DNA of 54,107 bases from an uncultured Bacteroidota bacterium (GCA_937877085.1 CALEEY010000044.1:1-54107); one strand, 5' to 3'. Shown: positions 43,446 through 53,170, counted from the first letter of the stretch. A program made the numbers and translations. The notes: a model not told the origin generated them from the letters alone.

Positions 43446-44165
43446 ATGATTGATATCGAAATCTGCATTGATTGCACAGACCCGTCTAATGCCCTCTCTT
43501 CTGCAAACGCGGCACTAGAAGGAGGCGCTAAAAGAATCGAATGCTGTAGGGACATGCACGAAGGCGGATTGACGCCCGAATTGCCGATTATTCAACAAAT
43601 TGTCGACCTCGTTGGCGGCAAAATAGAGATTGTTGTCATGATTCGGCCACGCAGCGGCGATTTCAATTTCAATAGATCTGAACGATTGAATATGCTGACT
43701 CAAGCACAAGAAATAATAGCTATTGGCGTCGACGGCATTGTTTTCGGGTCACTCGACAACGGAAAATTAGACGAAGTGCTATGTGAGGAAATGGCCCTAT
43801 TCGCAAGCTATAACGGCGTTAAAAACACATTTCACCGGGTGTTTGACGCACTTTCTGATCCCATAGGTGCCCTCGAATTCCTCGAGGAAGCCCGATTCCA
43901 ACGGATTTTGACTTCGGGAAACCCTTGGGGCAGTTCATCGACTGCCGTCGATGGCATCCCAAACATCAACGCTTATGCCCTAGAATCTCCAAAGATGGAA
44001 TGGGTCATAGGCGGGGGCGTTTCCGCCGAGAATGCTTCGGCTCTCATTCAGGGCATCACCGCAAAACATCTGTCCTTGCACGCGTATTCGTCTGTACTCG
44101 AAAATGGAGTTACTTCGGCGCTAAAAGTGAAACAACTCGTCGAAATAGCTCAAAAAACCCGGTGA
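43446..44165 (+). CDS. cutC: Copper homeostasis protein CutC
   Basis: A 239-residue TIM-barrel protein of the CutC family, linked to copper handling. Matches to the family signature: CIDCTDPSNALSSANAALEGGAKRIECC, EGGLTPELP, VMIRPRSGDF, GVDGIVFGSL, FHRVFDALSDP and LTSGNPWGSS, plus IGGGVSAENA near the end. The 3' end overlaps the DUF5777 gene by 16 bases. Start at ATG 43446. Confidence 0.94.
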   Translation: MIDIEICIDCTDPSNALSSANAALEGGAKRIECCRDMHEGGLTPELPIIQQIVDLVGGKIEIVVMIRPRSGDFNFNRSERLNMLTQAQEIIAIGVDGIVFGSLDNGKLDEVLCEEMALFASYNGVKNTFHRVFDALSDPIGALEFLEEARFQRILTSGNPWGSSSTAVDGIPNINAYALESPKMEWVIGGGVSAENASALIQGITAKHLSLHAYSSVLENGVTSALKVKQLVEIAQKTR

Positions 44166-44995
44166 ATGTTAAACCCAAATCCCAAGTCGCCTTCGAAGAA
44201 GTTATTTCGGGACTTAGAAGCCACATATTGCGGGACGATCCATTGAGTGGACGTTAGAAACATTTGAAACACGTGTCCTCCCGCTTCTAGGTCGACTCCC
44301 ACAGAAAATGCGTTTTCAGAGCCGTCTGAGCGCGTTCCGATGACAGGAATGTATTCAGCCAGAACGGAGACCTGTTCGGTAATCATATACCGGGAGGCAA
44401 TGCCGATGGTAACTAGGTCCGCCGCCTCTTTTTCAACTCCGCCTCCAAACACACTATTTTCTTTGGCCAAATTGAAATGGGACCATGCGGGGGATACCTG
44501 CAAACTTACCTTTTCGTTGATGGCGTGAGCCAAAAGAACGGACAAATAACTAGATCCACGATCTGAAAAGTCGGCACCGTTATCCTGGGAGTCGATGCCC
44601 ACGTTTCCAAATAGACTCACTATGGTCGGCGAACTTCCTCCAAAAGTAGCCACCTTTGCTTTTACTCGCACGTCATACACCTTATCAAACCTCGATCTTC
44701 CGATACCAATCGAAACATGGTCGGTTAGACCATAATCGAGTCCGAACCTAATATTTGCCGACGCATCCAACCCGAAAAGCTCTTTGACTCCATCGGAAAT
44801 AGGCCCAAAAGCATGCTGAATGGTAAAATTCATGTTCGAAGCAGGCAGCTGAGTCACGCTCGGAAGCGTAATGACGGCTCCAGACAAGAATAATTCCGGT
44901 GCGATTTGGGCTGTTCGCTCTCTTTTCATTTGGCCAAAGGCCATGGATGTAACGAACAAAAAGAGCCCCATAAGGACAACAATTTTTGAAGACAT
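44150..44995 (-). CDS. DUF5777 family beta-barrel protein
   Basis: An outer-membrane barrel-like protein of DUF5777, 281 residues. The signal peptide (SSKIVVLMGLFLFVTSMAFGQ) is given by ATG 44995; the track adds nine residues. The body is alternating strands such as GLDYGLTDHVSIGIGRS, KVSLQVSPAWSHFN and VSVLAEYIPVI, and the chain ends in a hydrophobic F (GFNIHRVF), as barrel proteins do. It is third in an operon with the YceI and cytochrome-like genes, a known Bacteroidota arrangement whose function is unclear. Confidence 0.85.
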   Translation of the reverse strand: MSSKIVVLMGLFLFVTSMAFGQMKRERTAQIAPELFLSGAVITLPSVTQLPASNMNFTIQHAFGPISDGVKELFGLDASANIRFGLDYGLTDHVSIGIGRSRFDKVYDVRVKAKVATFGGSSPTIVSLFGNVGIDSQDNGADFSDRGSSYLSVLLAHAINEKVSLQVSPAWSHFNLAKENSVFGGGVEKEAADLVTIGIASRYMITEQVSVLAEYIPVIGTRSDGSENAFSVGVDLEAGGHVFQMFLTSTQWIVPQYVASKSRNNFFEGDLGFGFNIHRVF

Positions 44996-45027
44996 ACGGT
45001 GTTGTAATGTATGGCTATTCATTTTTG

Positions 45028-45609
45028 TTATCGAACTACCGGTTGTTTGGGATCGGAGGATAGGATCGCATGAATGCTTATTTCTTGCCTTTCATCGACC
45101 TTCATTACTAATAGTTTGGGCGGCGTGATATTATAGTCACTCAGGTTTAGAGACCAACTAGCATCTAACTGCCACGAGGACCCCGTCCTTTGAAGGGTAC
45201 CACGCACCGTTATTTCCTCTTTCACACCGTGAAGGCCAAAACTTCCCTTCACTTCCACTGGTTGACTAGCCAACGAATTTTGATCCACTGGCTTCACTAA
45301 AGAACCGAAAAATTCGGCGAAAGGATACTTTTTGACTTCCAGTGTGGTCCTCATGTCCTTATCGCGTTTCCCAATTCCGGTATTTAAGGACGCCAAATCG
45401 ACATAAAAATCCACCGTTCCGTCTGCAAAATTGATCGTGCCCACCAACTCCTGAGAGACCCCAGAAAAGGTGTGAAGTGGCACGTGTGAGGTAAATGTAA
45501 CTTCTCCCTGCTTAGTCGCCACTACCTGCGCCGCTAGCGGAATGGAGAGCATCCATGCCCCCATAACCGACAGAAAAATAGCTTTTCTAGTTGTTGAGAG
45601 CGCCTTCAT
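45028..45609 (-). CDS. YceI family lipid-binding protein (exported)
   Basis: A periplasmic lipocalin-like YceI-family protein of 193 residues, predicted to bind a polyisoprenoid-type lipid such as ubiquinone. A Sec signal peptide (AIFLSVMGAWMLSIPLAAQ) follows ATG 45609; the longer track start is not needed. The family core is visible: GEVTFTSHVPLHTFSGVS, GTVDFYVDLASLNTGIGKRDKDM and KYPFAEFFGS. It overlaps the cytochrome-like lipoprotein gene by 23 bases and precedes DUF5777, so the three are co-transcribed. Confidence 0.93.
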   Translation of the reverse strand: MKALSTTRKAIFLSVMGAWMLSIPLAAQVVATKQGEVTFTSHVPLHTFSGVSQELVGTINFADGTVDFYVDLASLNTGIGKRDKDMRTTLEVKKYPFAEFFGSLVKPVDQNSLASQPVEVKGSFGLHGVKEEITVRGTLQRTGSSWQLDASWSLNLSDYNITPPKLLVMKVDERQEISIHAILSSDPKQPVVR

Positions 45610-46024
45610 TGATCCACTTTGAAATGGTGCTAATTTTATTGGTTGAAAGGGGGGATTTTCCATCCGGCATTCGTTTACCAAACCGAGGACTAGAGCCGAG
45701 TTTGTCTACTAGTGGACTCAATGAGGCGTTTCCTGCCACAATAATGGGCCCACCGTATGCTGAGCCTATACTTCCCATTGCTGTGGCATAGGTAGTCAAA
45801 TTCACCCCGTTCTTAACATTGTTTATATGACAACCTGACCCGGCACAGGAACTGTGGAATATTTGAGAAACATCCTGAGAAAAGCTAACCGGACCGGCAG
45901 GAACGATCGGATCGTCGTCTCCGGGGCCTACAACGTCATTCCCAGACCCTCCAGAATCGCTCCCGCAGGCCGAAAAGAATATAAAGGTGCTCAATAAACA
46001 GAAAGAAATAAAGCGACTGGACAT
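45587..46024 (-). CDS. Lipoprotein with c-type cytochrome-like CX4CH site
   Basis: A 145-residue lipoprotein (lipobox FSACG) with an acidic/Gly/Ser-rich linker, then a domain starting VSFSQDVSQIFHSSCAGSGCHI. The heme-binding-type site is C-A-G-S-G-C-H, that is CX4CH in place of CXXCH. The following LTTYATAMGSIG and SPLVDKLG and the late MPDGKSPLS with M as possible axial ligand match cytochrome c (PSCyt1-like) domains of Bacteroidota. Whether heme binds is inference. First gene of the minus-strand operon with YceI and DUF5777. Confidence 0.85.
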   Translation of the reverse strand: MSSRFISFCLLSTFIFFSACGSDSGGSGNDVVGPGDDDPIVPAGPVSFSQDVSQIFHSSCAGSGCHINNVKNGVNLTTYATAMGSIGSAYGGPIIVAGNASLSPLVDKLGSSPRFGKRMPDGKSPLSTNKISTISKWINEGALNN

Positions 46025-46200
46025 AATGAAAACGGTCTGAATGAATCTCTTATCGATGAGTGGCGGAAATAAACGAAGAGTTACGCTTAGTTCTAAGCCT
46101 TTGTAGGGTATTTCCCGATGCCCCTAAAAATAAACTGTTTTACATTTCATCCGCCATTAAATGTTTTTTCAGTTAGTTACCAATCAATTCCATCCACATC

Positions 46201-47664
46201 ATGCGCAAAATACTTTCAGTTTTGGTGGTGTTGCTTATTCCCGCTTGCGGAAAGGATAATATTGTTGTCGTGCCAGAACCCATTGCAATCGCATCCTCAA
46301 TAAAGGACCTCCCGCAGCGATTTGAATGGGCTAGAACGACGGCTTTGTCGTACGCGCACGACGGCGCCGATTCTGTAGGCCTGTGGTATGAAGCCGCCCT
46401 ACCCGGCCGAGATGCCTTTTGTATGCGAGACGTTTCGCATCAAGCGCTAGGAGCCCATTTTCTCGGATTGGATGAGCATACCCGCAATATGCTTTTTCAA
46501 TTCGCCCGGAATATTTCTGAAGGAAAAGATTGGTGCTCGTTTTGGGAAATTACCAAAAATGGCGTCCCTGCGCCTGTCGACTATCGAAACGATGAGGAGT
46601 TTTGGTACAACTTACCCTCTAATTTCGATGTGCTTGACGCCAGTTATCGGATGTACCAATGGACTGGTGATCCAACGTACATCGAGCACCCCGCTTTTTT
46701 GACTTTTTACGAGAAAACCGTTACTGATTACGTTGAAACGTGGGACTTGGGGGCGGAAAACGTGCTCACGCGTTCCCGATACATGAATAGGGATTCGTTT
46801 GACCTAGCCGATCCGTATCAATATGCAAGAGGCATCCCCAGCTATAACGAGAGCCATGTTGGCTCCGTACGTGTCGGAATCGACCTTTTGGCTTTTCAAG
46901 TAGCTGCCTATCGGTCGTATGCGGCGGTTCTACAAAAAAACGGACAGCCTTCAAAATCCGAGGAGATGCTCTCTCGTGCCGTAAGGGCTTCTAATTTGAT
47001 TTCTGAAGCCTTCTGGAAAGAAGATGTGGGCCATTTTTCAGATATGTTAATGGAAAACGGCCAGACCACGATGGGTGGTGGCATGCAAACATATTTATTG
47101 TACAACGATGCCATATCCGATCTATCGAAAGCCAAGCTCGTGGCATCCAATGTAGCCTCTAGTGATCCCGGGAATATCGAAATGCAATCTTACGTTCCCG
47201 AGGTCCTTTATCGGTATGGACTACACGGAGAAGCGTTGGATATGTTGATGCGGATATCTGCCGATTCAACCGATCGCCGAACCTATCCGGAAGTGTCATT
47301 TTCAGTCATTGGAGCTTTGGCAACGGGCCTGATGGGTCTCTCCCCAATTGATAAGGGCCTGGCCAGCATTTCCCGAATCTCGACGGAAGACGATTGGGTA
47401 GAACTTAAAAACGTGCCCCATTTAAAGTCCATCATCAGTCTTAAACACACGGGAACGTCCTCTTCAACATTTACCGTACTGTCTGGGGAAAAACTAATTT
47501 GGAGGGCCGTGTTTGCGGGCTCGCATCCGGAATTGATGGTGCAGGGGAGAAAACTCCGTGCAACAGAGTCGTTCGATCATCTTGGAAATCCGATCTCATT
47601 CATTGAAATTGAGGCGTACCCACTCGAAAATATTACCGTTTCGACTCTGGTGGCCAATAAATGA
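46201..47664 (+). CDS. (alpha/alpha)6-barrel glycosidase-like lipoprotein
   Basis: A 487-residue lipoprotein (lipobox IPACG) whose helix-rich middle resembles six-hairpin glycosidases: WYEAALPGRDAFCMRDVSHQALGAHFLGL, DYRNDEEFWYNLPSNFDVLDASYRMY and later YPEVSFSVIGALATGLMGL. The DDEEFWYNLP-like block and GRDAFCMRD are reminiscent of alpha-L-rhamnosidase/GH-type catalytic helices, with D/E residues as possible catalytic acids. A C-terminal beta-region (SIISLKHTGTSSSTFTVL) follows. Substrate unknown. Its stop overlaps the small downstream ORF as ATGA. Confidence 0.75.
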   Translation: MRKILSVLVVLLIPACGKDNIVVVPEPIAIASSIKDLPQRFEWARTTALSYAHDGADSVGLWYEAALPGRDAFCMRDVSHQALGAHFLGLDEHTRNMLFQFARNISEGKDWCSFWEITKNGVPAPVDYRNDEEFWYNLPSNFDVLDASYRMYQWTGDPTYIEHPAFLTFYEKTVTDYVETWDLGAENVLTRSRYMNRDSFDLADPYQYARGIPSYNESHVGSVRVGIDLLAFQVAAYRSYAAVLQKNGQPSKSEEMLSRAVRASNLISEAFWKEDVGHFSDMLMENGQTTMGGGMQTYLLYNDAISDLSKAKLVASNVASSDPGNIEMQSYVPEVLYRYGLHGEALDMLMRISADSTDRRTYPEVSFSVIGALATGLMGLSPIDKGLASISRISTEDDWVELKNVPHLKSIISLKHTGTSSSTFTVLSGEKLIWRAVFAGSHPELMVQGRKLRATESFDHLGNPISFIEIEAYPLENITVSTLVANK

Positions 47665-47882
47665 GCTCTAGGGAAGTCCGTTGGATGCGACGGCAGCCTC
47701 CGACGGACTCGGGCACCGACCCAATTTCATTAAACGGCACAGAATCAACCTTGATGCCTGAATACGATGCCTACACGCAGCGCTTTAAAGACGTCGTACG
47801 ATTACTTTCCATTCTTGCTGAACAATCGCAGGCTGTTAAACAAAACATGCCGTCAGAATTGGATGTTTTATTAGACTCCTAA
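47661..47882 (+). CDS. Small ORF coupled to the glycosidase-like gene
   Basis: A 73-residue ORF overlapping the upstream stop as ATGA. The first ~30 residues are Arg/Pro/Thr-rich and look non-native; from ATG 47754 the remainder (MPEYDAYTQRFKDVV...) is a plausible amphipathic helix of 42 residues. Real coding is uncertain. No family recognised. Confidence 0.4.
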   Translation: MSSREVRWMRRQPPTDSGTDPISLNGTESTLMPEYDAYTQRFKDVVRLLSILAEQSQAVKQNMPSELDVLLDS

Positions 47883-47910
47883 AACTAAGTAGAAACCTAT
47901 CGGCTGAATC

Positions 47911-50451
47911 ATGACACGACAATTCACTTCCATCCTTCTCGTTTTGTTTTTGTGGACTACAGCGTCCGTAGCGCAAGACCGGGATCATCATTCGTCTAGC
48001 AAACCGAACTATGATTTGGCCACCAAATTTGCGCCCTATAAAATAGACAAAATGTTGTATTCGACGTCCATTAGCCCTCAGTGGATTGAGGGTACGGAGA
48101 ACTTTTGGTACGAATGGAAATCATCGGAAGGCTCGATGTATTACATCGTTGATAGCAAAATGGGGACAAAAAAGGCCATTTTCGACAATGACCGGTTCGC
48201 TGCAGAACTGACGCGCATTACCAAAGACCCATGGGATGGACAACATCTTCCTATTAACAAAATCAAGTTTTTGAATGCAAACACCCTTCAATTTGAAGTG
48301 CAGGGTTCCGAGGACGAAGAAATCAAAGAAGAAGAGGTGACCGAAGGAGACTCCCAAGAAAAAAAGAAGGATTCCAAGCCAAAAACGCGAAAGAAGGTCT
48401 TCCATTTCGAGTACACGGTAAGTACCCGTTCTTTACGGGAATTGGCTGATTTTGAGGAGCCCCCCAATCATCCGTCGTGGGCTTCTCTTTCGCCTGACGG
48501 GAAAACTATCTTATTTGGACGGAATCACAACATCTACAAAATGAGTGAAGCCGACTACGCCAAAATTTTGGCCGCTCGAGTCGGAAAAACGGGGGAAGAT
48601 GCTACAAAAGCTGAAGAAAAGGTTGAAGTCACGGAAATTCAGCTAACGACAGAAGGCGTTGAGTTTTTCTCCTTCGCCGGCGGTGATTTCGGAGATACTC
48701 AGAAAGAGGTTGAGAAAAACAAAGACAAGCGCAAAAGAGTCGGGGTTACCTGGTCCGCAGATTCCAAGCGTTTTGCTGCAAGCCGAACGGACCAACGCAA
48801 AGTCGAAGACCTATGGGTCATTCATAGCACGGGCAACAAACGTCCTGAGCTCGAAACCTACAAATATGCCATGCCAGGGGACGAATTTGTCGGGGAAGAC
48901 ATCATCCAAATTTACGATCTCACGTCCGACACGCTAGTCACCGTAAAAGGCAACCGTTTTAAGGATGAGAACTTCAGCATAATGACCGCACGGCAGTTTA
49001 GGTATCCGGCGAGCGATGAGCCGTACAGGGCCCTTTGGCTTTCCAACAACTCGGACGATTTTTACTTCTCCAGTATAAGCCGCGACCTGAAACGGGTTGA
49101 TCTGATGAAAGCTGATGCGGCCACCGGCGAAGTGACCGTATTGATCGAAGAAAGGCTAAATACCTACGTCGAGGTGCAGCGACTTGACCAACTGTCCAAT
49201 GGCGATTTGTTGTGGTGGTCGGAGCGCGACGGTTGGGGCCATATTTATCGTTTCGGGCCCGATGGGACACTCAAAAACCAGGTAACCTCGGGTCCTTTTT
49301 CTGTCCGCGGGATCCAATCGGTCGACGAAGCAGCCGGAGTCATGTACTTTACGGCCAATGGAAAAGAAAAAGGTGAAGACCCGTACTACATCCATGCCTA
49401 TAAAGTGAAACTCGATGGATCTGGTTTGCAGCTCCTTAACCCTGGCGATTTCGATCATAGATCCATGTTTAACGAGTCCGGCAAATTTTTTGTCGATAGC
49501 TATTCTCGCGTGAATACCATCCCAGCCATTTCGTTGATCAATCAGTCGGGGCAAAAAGTGCTGGATTTGGAAACCTCTGATTTCAGCCAACTGCTGGCAG
49601 CGGGATATCAATTCCCAGAACCGTTCAAGGTTAAGGCTGGAGATGGAATTACGGATATTTACGGCGTGATGTACAGGCCTTTTGATTTCGATGACACGAA
49701 GTCGTACCCGATTATCGAATATGTTTATCCCGGCCCGCAAACCGAATCGGTATCCAAAGCATTCTCTACCAGCCGGTTTGAAACGGCACTAGCGCAGTTT
49801 GGAATGATTGTCATTACGCTTGGAAACCGAGGCGGCCACCCAGACCGGTCAAAATGGTACCATAATTATGGCTACGGAGACTTAAGGGACTACGGTTTGG
49901 AGGATAAGAAGGTAGCGGTCGAACAGCTTGCAAATCGGCACTCGTACATCGATCAAGATCGGGTCGGCATTTACGGCCATTCGGGTGGCGGATTTATGTC
50001 GACGGCTGCAATGCTCGTCTATCCTGACTTTTTCAAAGTGGCCGTTTCCAGTTCCGGAAACCACACCAATGATATTTACAATCGCTGGTGGTCGGAAAAG
50101 CATCACGGTGTCAAAGAGGTCGTTAGCGATTCGGGTAAAGTCACGTTTGAGTATGCCATTGATACCAACCCCGAATTGGCAAAGAACCTAAAAGGTCACC
50201 TCTTACTTACGACGGGCGATGAAGACAACAACGTCCATCCTGCCAACACGTACCGCATGGTAGACGCGTTGATTAAGGCCAACAAACGATTTGATTTCTT
50301 TCTGTTTACGGGGCAACGTCACGGATATGGATCGATGTCTGATTATTGGTTCTGGCTACGAGCAGAATACTTTGTAGAGCACTTTATGGGCTCAACGGAG
50401 TGGAATCCAGATATTTGGCAACTCAACGTAGAAAAGCCAATGGATAAGTAA
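47911..50451 (+). CDS. S9 family peptidase, DPP IV-like
   Basis: An 846-residue secreted serine peptidase of the dipeptidyl-peptidase IV branch of S9. A signal peptide (FTSILLVLFLWTTASVAQ) is followed by the DPP IV N-terminal beta-propeller, interrupted by a highly acidic/Lys-rich loop (near residues 130-165). The C-terminal catalytic domain has the Ser in GIYGHSGGGFM, Asp in TTGDEDNNVHP and His in GQRHGYG, a complete triad. The GHSGGG form is typical of prolyl-specific members. Ends at a strong terminator 50 bases downstream. A second S9 enzyme lies at 3904-6717. Confidence 0.94.
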   Translation: MTRQFTSILLVLFLWTTASVAQDRDHHSSSKPNYDLATKFAPYKIDKMLYSTSISPQWIEGTENFWYEWKSSEGSMYYIVDSKMGTKKAIFDNDRFAAELTRITKDPWDGQHLPINKIKFLNANTLQFEVQGSEDEEIKEEEVTEGDSQEKKKDSKPKTRKKVFHFEYTVSTRSLRELADFEEPPNHPSWASLSPDGKTILFGRNHNIYKMSEADYAKILAARVGKTGEDATKAEEKVEVTEIQLTTEGVEFFSFAGGDFGDTQKEVEKNKDKRKRVGVTWSADSKRFAASRTDQRKVEDLWVIHSTGNKRPELETYKYAMPGDEFVGEDIIQIYDLTSDTLVTVKGNRFKDENFSIMTARQFRYPASDEPYRALWLSNNSDDFYFSSISRDLKRVDLMKADAATGEVTVLIEERLNTYVEVQRLDQLSNGDLLWWSERDGWGHIYRFGPDGTLKNQVTSGPFSVRGIQSVDEAAGVMYFTANGKEKGEDPYYIHAYKVKLDGSGLQLLNPGDFDHRSMFNESGKFFVDSYSRVNTIPAISLINQSGQKVLDLETSDFSQLLAAGYQFPEPFKVKAGDGITDIYGVMYRPFDFDDTKSYPIIEYVYPGPQTESVSKAFSTSRFETALAQFGMIVITLGNRGGHPDRSKWYHNYGYGDLRDYGLEDKKVAVEQLANRHSYIDQDRVGIYGHSGGGFMSTAAMLVYPDFFKVAVSSSGNHTNDIYNRWWSEKHHGVKEVVSDSGKVTFEYAIDTNPELAKNLKGHLLLTTGDEDNNVHPANTYRMVDALIKANKRFDFFLFTGQRHGYGSMSDYWFWLRAEYFVEHFMGSTEWNPDIWQLNVEKPMDK

Positions 50452-50500
50452 GTTTAATTCATCTTTTGCCCTTAGGGCATTGGGAAAGCTGTTTTTTTGG

Positions 50501-50533
50501 AGAGGGGCCGCCCGTTGGGCGGCCCCTCTTTTT
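50501..50533 (+). terminator. Rho-independent terminator after the DPP IV-like gene
   Basis: A perfect 13-base stem AGAGGGGCCGCCC/GGGCGGCCCCTCT with a GTT loop, then TTTTG. It lies about 50 bases after the peptidase stop on the same strand. The AGAGGGGC arm recurs in the hairpin at 10828-10862. Confidence 0.9.
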
Positions 50534-50937
50534 GTTTCAATAACAAGATCAGGACCAAATCGTGACACTTTTGACATCAAAAACGGAATCGAAATTTGCA
50601 TTTTTCGAAAAAATCGGACCTCCCCCTATTTCGGAGCACCATTCAAATGAGGGCTTTGCCGATTCTCGCAGATTTAGTTCGGGTTTTGAAGGTAGATTAA
50701 CTAGCCGTCAAGCCATGTCGGTGGCAAACGTGCGGTTCTACCGAAGTGGTAACATGTTTTGGGACGAACGCGCCAATAGCCTTGAAGACCAAGCGCTCGC
50801 AGCCGAACTTCCCAGAATATGAGGCCCGTCAGAGCAACCGTAAGCGTAAAAGAGTTTAGCCAATTCATTTTCTTCAAAAAGGTAGATGAATTACCGGTAA
50901 GTGGCGTATTTAGACAAATTGTTTATTAGAATACAGT
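50534..50937. other. Region without a supported gene before the YdeP-like gene
   Basis: About 400 bases. The 86-residue ORF at 50562-50822 has no recognisable domain, an unusual composition and a non-ATG start, so I do not support it. The region must hold the promoter of the YdeP-like gene; the A/T-rich stretch just before ATG 50938 is the only promoter-like feature, not convincing. Confidence 0.4.
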
Positions 50938-53133
50938 ATGTCTACGATAAAAAAAGCCGGCGGTTGGGCCTCCATTGCCTACACATTTAGAAAAGCGAGA
51001 GAATCTGGGGGTTTTTTCGCGATGTGGCGCGCTATGCGATCCCGAAACGCATGTAAAACATGCGCCGTCGGGATGGGGGGGCAAAAAGGCGGGATGGTCA
51101 ATGAATCGGGTCATTTCCCCGAGTTTTGTAAAAAAAGCATCCAGGCCATGGCGGCGGACATGCAACCTGCCATACCAGCCGAATTTTGGTCCGACTATCC
51201 CATTAGGCGACTACAGCAAGCAAGTCCTCGTCAGCTCGAAGCATTCGGACGGCTATCCGAACCCGTTCGGTATAGACGGGGCATGCCCGGATATGAAATA
51301 CTGTCCTGGGAAGAGGCTTTTTCGTCCATCACTTCACGCTTAATTGCCACCGACCCGAACAAATCATTCTTCTACTTTAGTGGACGCAGTAGCAACGAAG
51401 CAGGCTTCCTGTTGCAGTTGTTCGCCCGTTTGTACGGCACAAACAATGTCAATAACTGTAGTTTTTATTGCCATCAAGCCAGCGGCGTCGGACTAAATCA
51501 GGTATTGGGAAGCGGGACGGCAACGGTCGTGTTGAAGGACCTGGACAAGGCCGATCTGGTGATTTTGATTGGGGCCAACCCTGCGAGCAACCATCCGCGA
51601 CTCATGAAATCGTTTATGCAGGTGCGCCGCAGAGGTGGAAAAGTAATCGTGATCAATCCCATTAAGGAATCTGGCCTAGAATCTTTCAGTATTCCGTCGG
51701 ACCCTCGTTCGCTGCTTTTTGGAAGTAAAATCGCTTCTAAAATGATCCAGCCGCATATAGGCGGCGACCTCGCCCTCCTTTCGGGAGTGGCCAAGTCTCT
51801 CTTGGAGACCCGAAAAATCGATTACGATTTTGTTCAGTCCCATACGGAAGGCTTCGACGTTTTTCGCGCGGAATTAGACCGGACTAAGTGGGACACGATT
51901 GTCACTCAATCTGGGGTTGACAAATCCACGATTGAACAAATAGCCGCGGACTATGCAGAGTCCAAAAACACCATTTTTGCCTGGGCTATGGGGGTAACAC
52001 ACCACCTCCGCGGAACAGAAACGGTCCAAATGATCGCTACTATAGCCTTGTTAAGAGGCATGGTTGGAAGAGAGGGCTGCGGCCTCATGCCCATTAGAGG
52101 TCATTCCAACGTCCAAGGCATTGGCTCCGTAGGAGTAACGCCACGGTTAAACAAGGTCATTTTTGAGAACCTTGTTTCGGAATACGGAATTGATTTGCCA
52201 ACGGCCGACGGCCTGGACACGATGGGCTGCATAGAGAAAGCACATGCAGGGGAGTTGGAAATCGGGTATTGCTTAGGTGGCAATTTGTACGGCTCGAATC
52301 CCGATTCCGTTTTTGCAGCAAAAGCGCTGTCTAAGCTTAAAATGTTGGTAACCCTCAGCACCACGCTCAATACGGGTCACGCATGGGCTTTGGCAGAAGA
52401 AACCATTGTTTTGCCCGTTTTGCCCCGAGACGAAGAACCTCAGCCTACCACACAAGAGTCCATGTTCAATTTTGTTCGCATGAGCGAGGGCGGGGAATCT
52501 CGCATGGACGGCCCTCGAAGCGAAGTATCGGTCATAGCAGAACTTGCCTCTAGAGTTCATAAGGACGGGCATCAGGACCGCTTGAATGCCATTGATTGGG
52601 CCGACCTTAACGATACGGACAACATTCGATCCATGATTGCACGCGTCGTACCGGGGTGGAAAGCGCTAGCCACGATGAACGAAACCAAAGCTGAGTTTCA
52701 AATAGATGGCCGCACGTTCCATACGCCCATATTCAATACGCCGACTGGCAAAGCTCGAATTTTTCCCGTGTCGCTGACCCAAGCATCCGAGCTCGGAGCA
52801 GGTACCTTCCGTCTCATGACCATCCGTAGCGAAGGTCAGTTTAATACGGTTGTCTACGAAGATCACGATGACTACCGGGGAATTGATAGCCGAGACGTCG
52901 TCCTGATGCATTCTGAAGACCTCCGACATCTGGGACTGCGACATGGACAGCGCGTTACGGTCTACGGTCCGAGCGGGCGCATGCCTCACGTGCAGGCCAT
53001 TCCCTTTGATCGAATCAAACGCGGTAATGTGGCTATGTACTTCCCCGAAGCCAATGTTTTGCTGTCAAGAGAGACCGACCGGCTGAGCAAAACACCAGCG
53101 TTTAAAGGAGCCGTGGTATCCATCCACGATTAG
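50938..53133 (+). CDS. FdhF/YdeP family molybdopterin oxidoreductase
   Basis: A 731-residue enzyme of the FdhF/YdeP branch of the DMSO-reductase superfamily (molybdopterin guanine dinucleotide). The N-terminal ACKTCAVGMGGQKGGMVNE holds the CxxC typical of this branch, which lacks the full 4Fe-4S set of formate dehydrogenase H. Other matches: YFSGRSSNEAGF, NNVNNCSFYCHQASGVGL (active-site region), LVILIGANPASNHPRL, VTHHLRGTETVQM and GHSNVQGIGSVG. Reaction unknown; in E. coli YdeP is linked to acid resistance. No FdhD or cofactor gene is nearby. Start ATG 50938. Confidence 0.93.
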   Translation: MSTIKKAGGWASIAYTFRKARESGGFFAMWRAMRSRNACKTCAVGMGGQKGGMVNESGHFPEFCKKSIQAMAADMQPAIPAEFWSDYPIRRLQQASPRQLEAFGRLSEPVRYRRGMPGYEILSWEEAFSSITSRLIATDPNKSFFYFSGRSSNEAGFLLQLFARLYGTNNVNNCSFYCHQASGVGLNQVLGSGTATVVLKDLDKADLVILIGANPASNHPRLMKSFMQVRRRGGKVIVINPIKESGLESFSIPSDPRSLLFGSKIASKMIQPHIGGDLALLSGVAKSLLETRKIDYDFVQSHTEGFDVFRAELDRTKWDTIVTQSGVDKSTIEQIAADYAESKNTIFAWAMGVTHHLRGTETVQMIATIALLRGMVGREGCGLMPIRGHSNVQGIGSVGVTPRLNKVIFENLVSEYGIDLPTADGLDTMGCIEKAHAGELEIGYCLGGNLYGSNPDSVFAAKALSKLKMLVTLSTTLNTGHAWALAEETIVLPVLPRDEEPQPTTQESMFNFVRMSEGGESRMDGPRSEVSVIAELASRVHKDGHQDRLNAIDWADLNDTDNIRSMIARVVPGWKALATMNETKAEFQIDGRTFHTPIFNTPTGKARIFPVSLTQASELGAGTFRLMTIRSEGQFNTVVYEDHDDYRGIDSRDVVLMHSEDLRHLGLRHGQRVTVYGPSGRMPHVQAIPFDRIKRGNVAMYFPEANVLLSRETDRLSKTPAFKGAVVSIHD

Positions 53134-53170
53134 AAAGGTCGAAAATCAGGTCGGCGCGGATCCACGGGTC

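Noticed and set aside
50562-50822. 86-residue ORF before the YdeP-like gene
   Set aside because: Non-ATG start, no recognisable domain, mixed composition and no ribosome binding site; treated as shadow.
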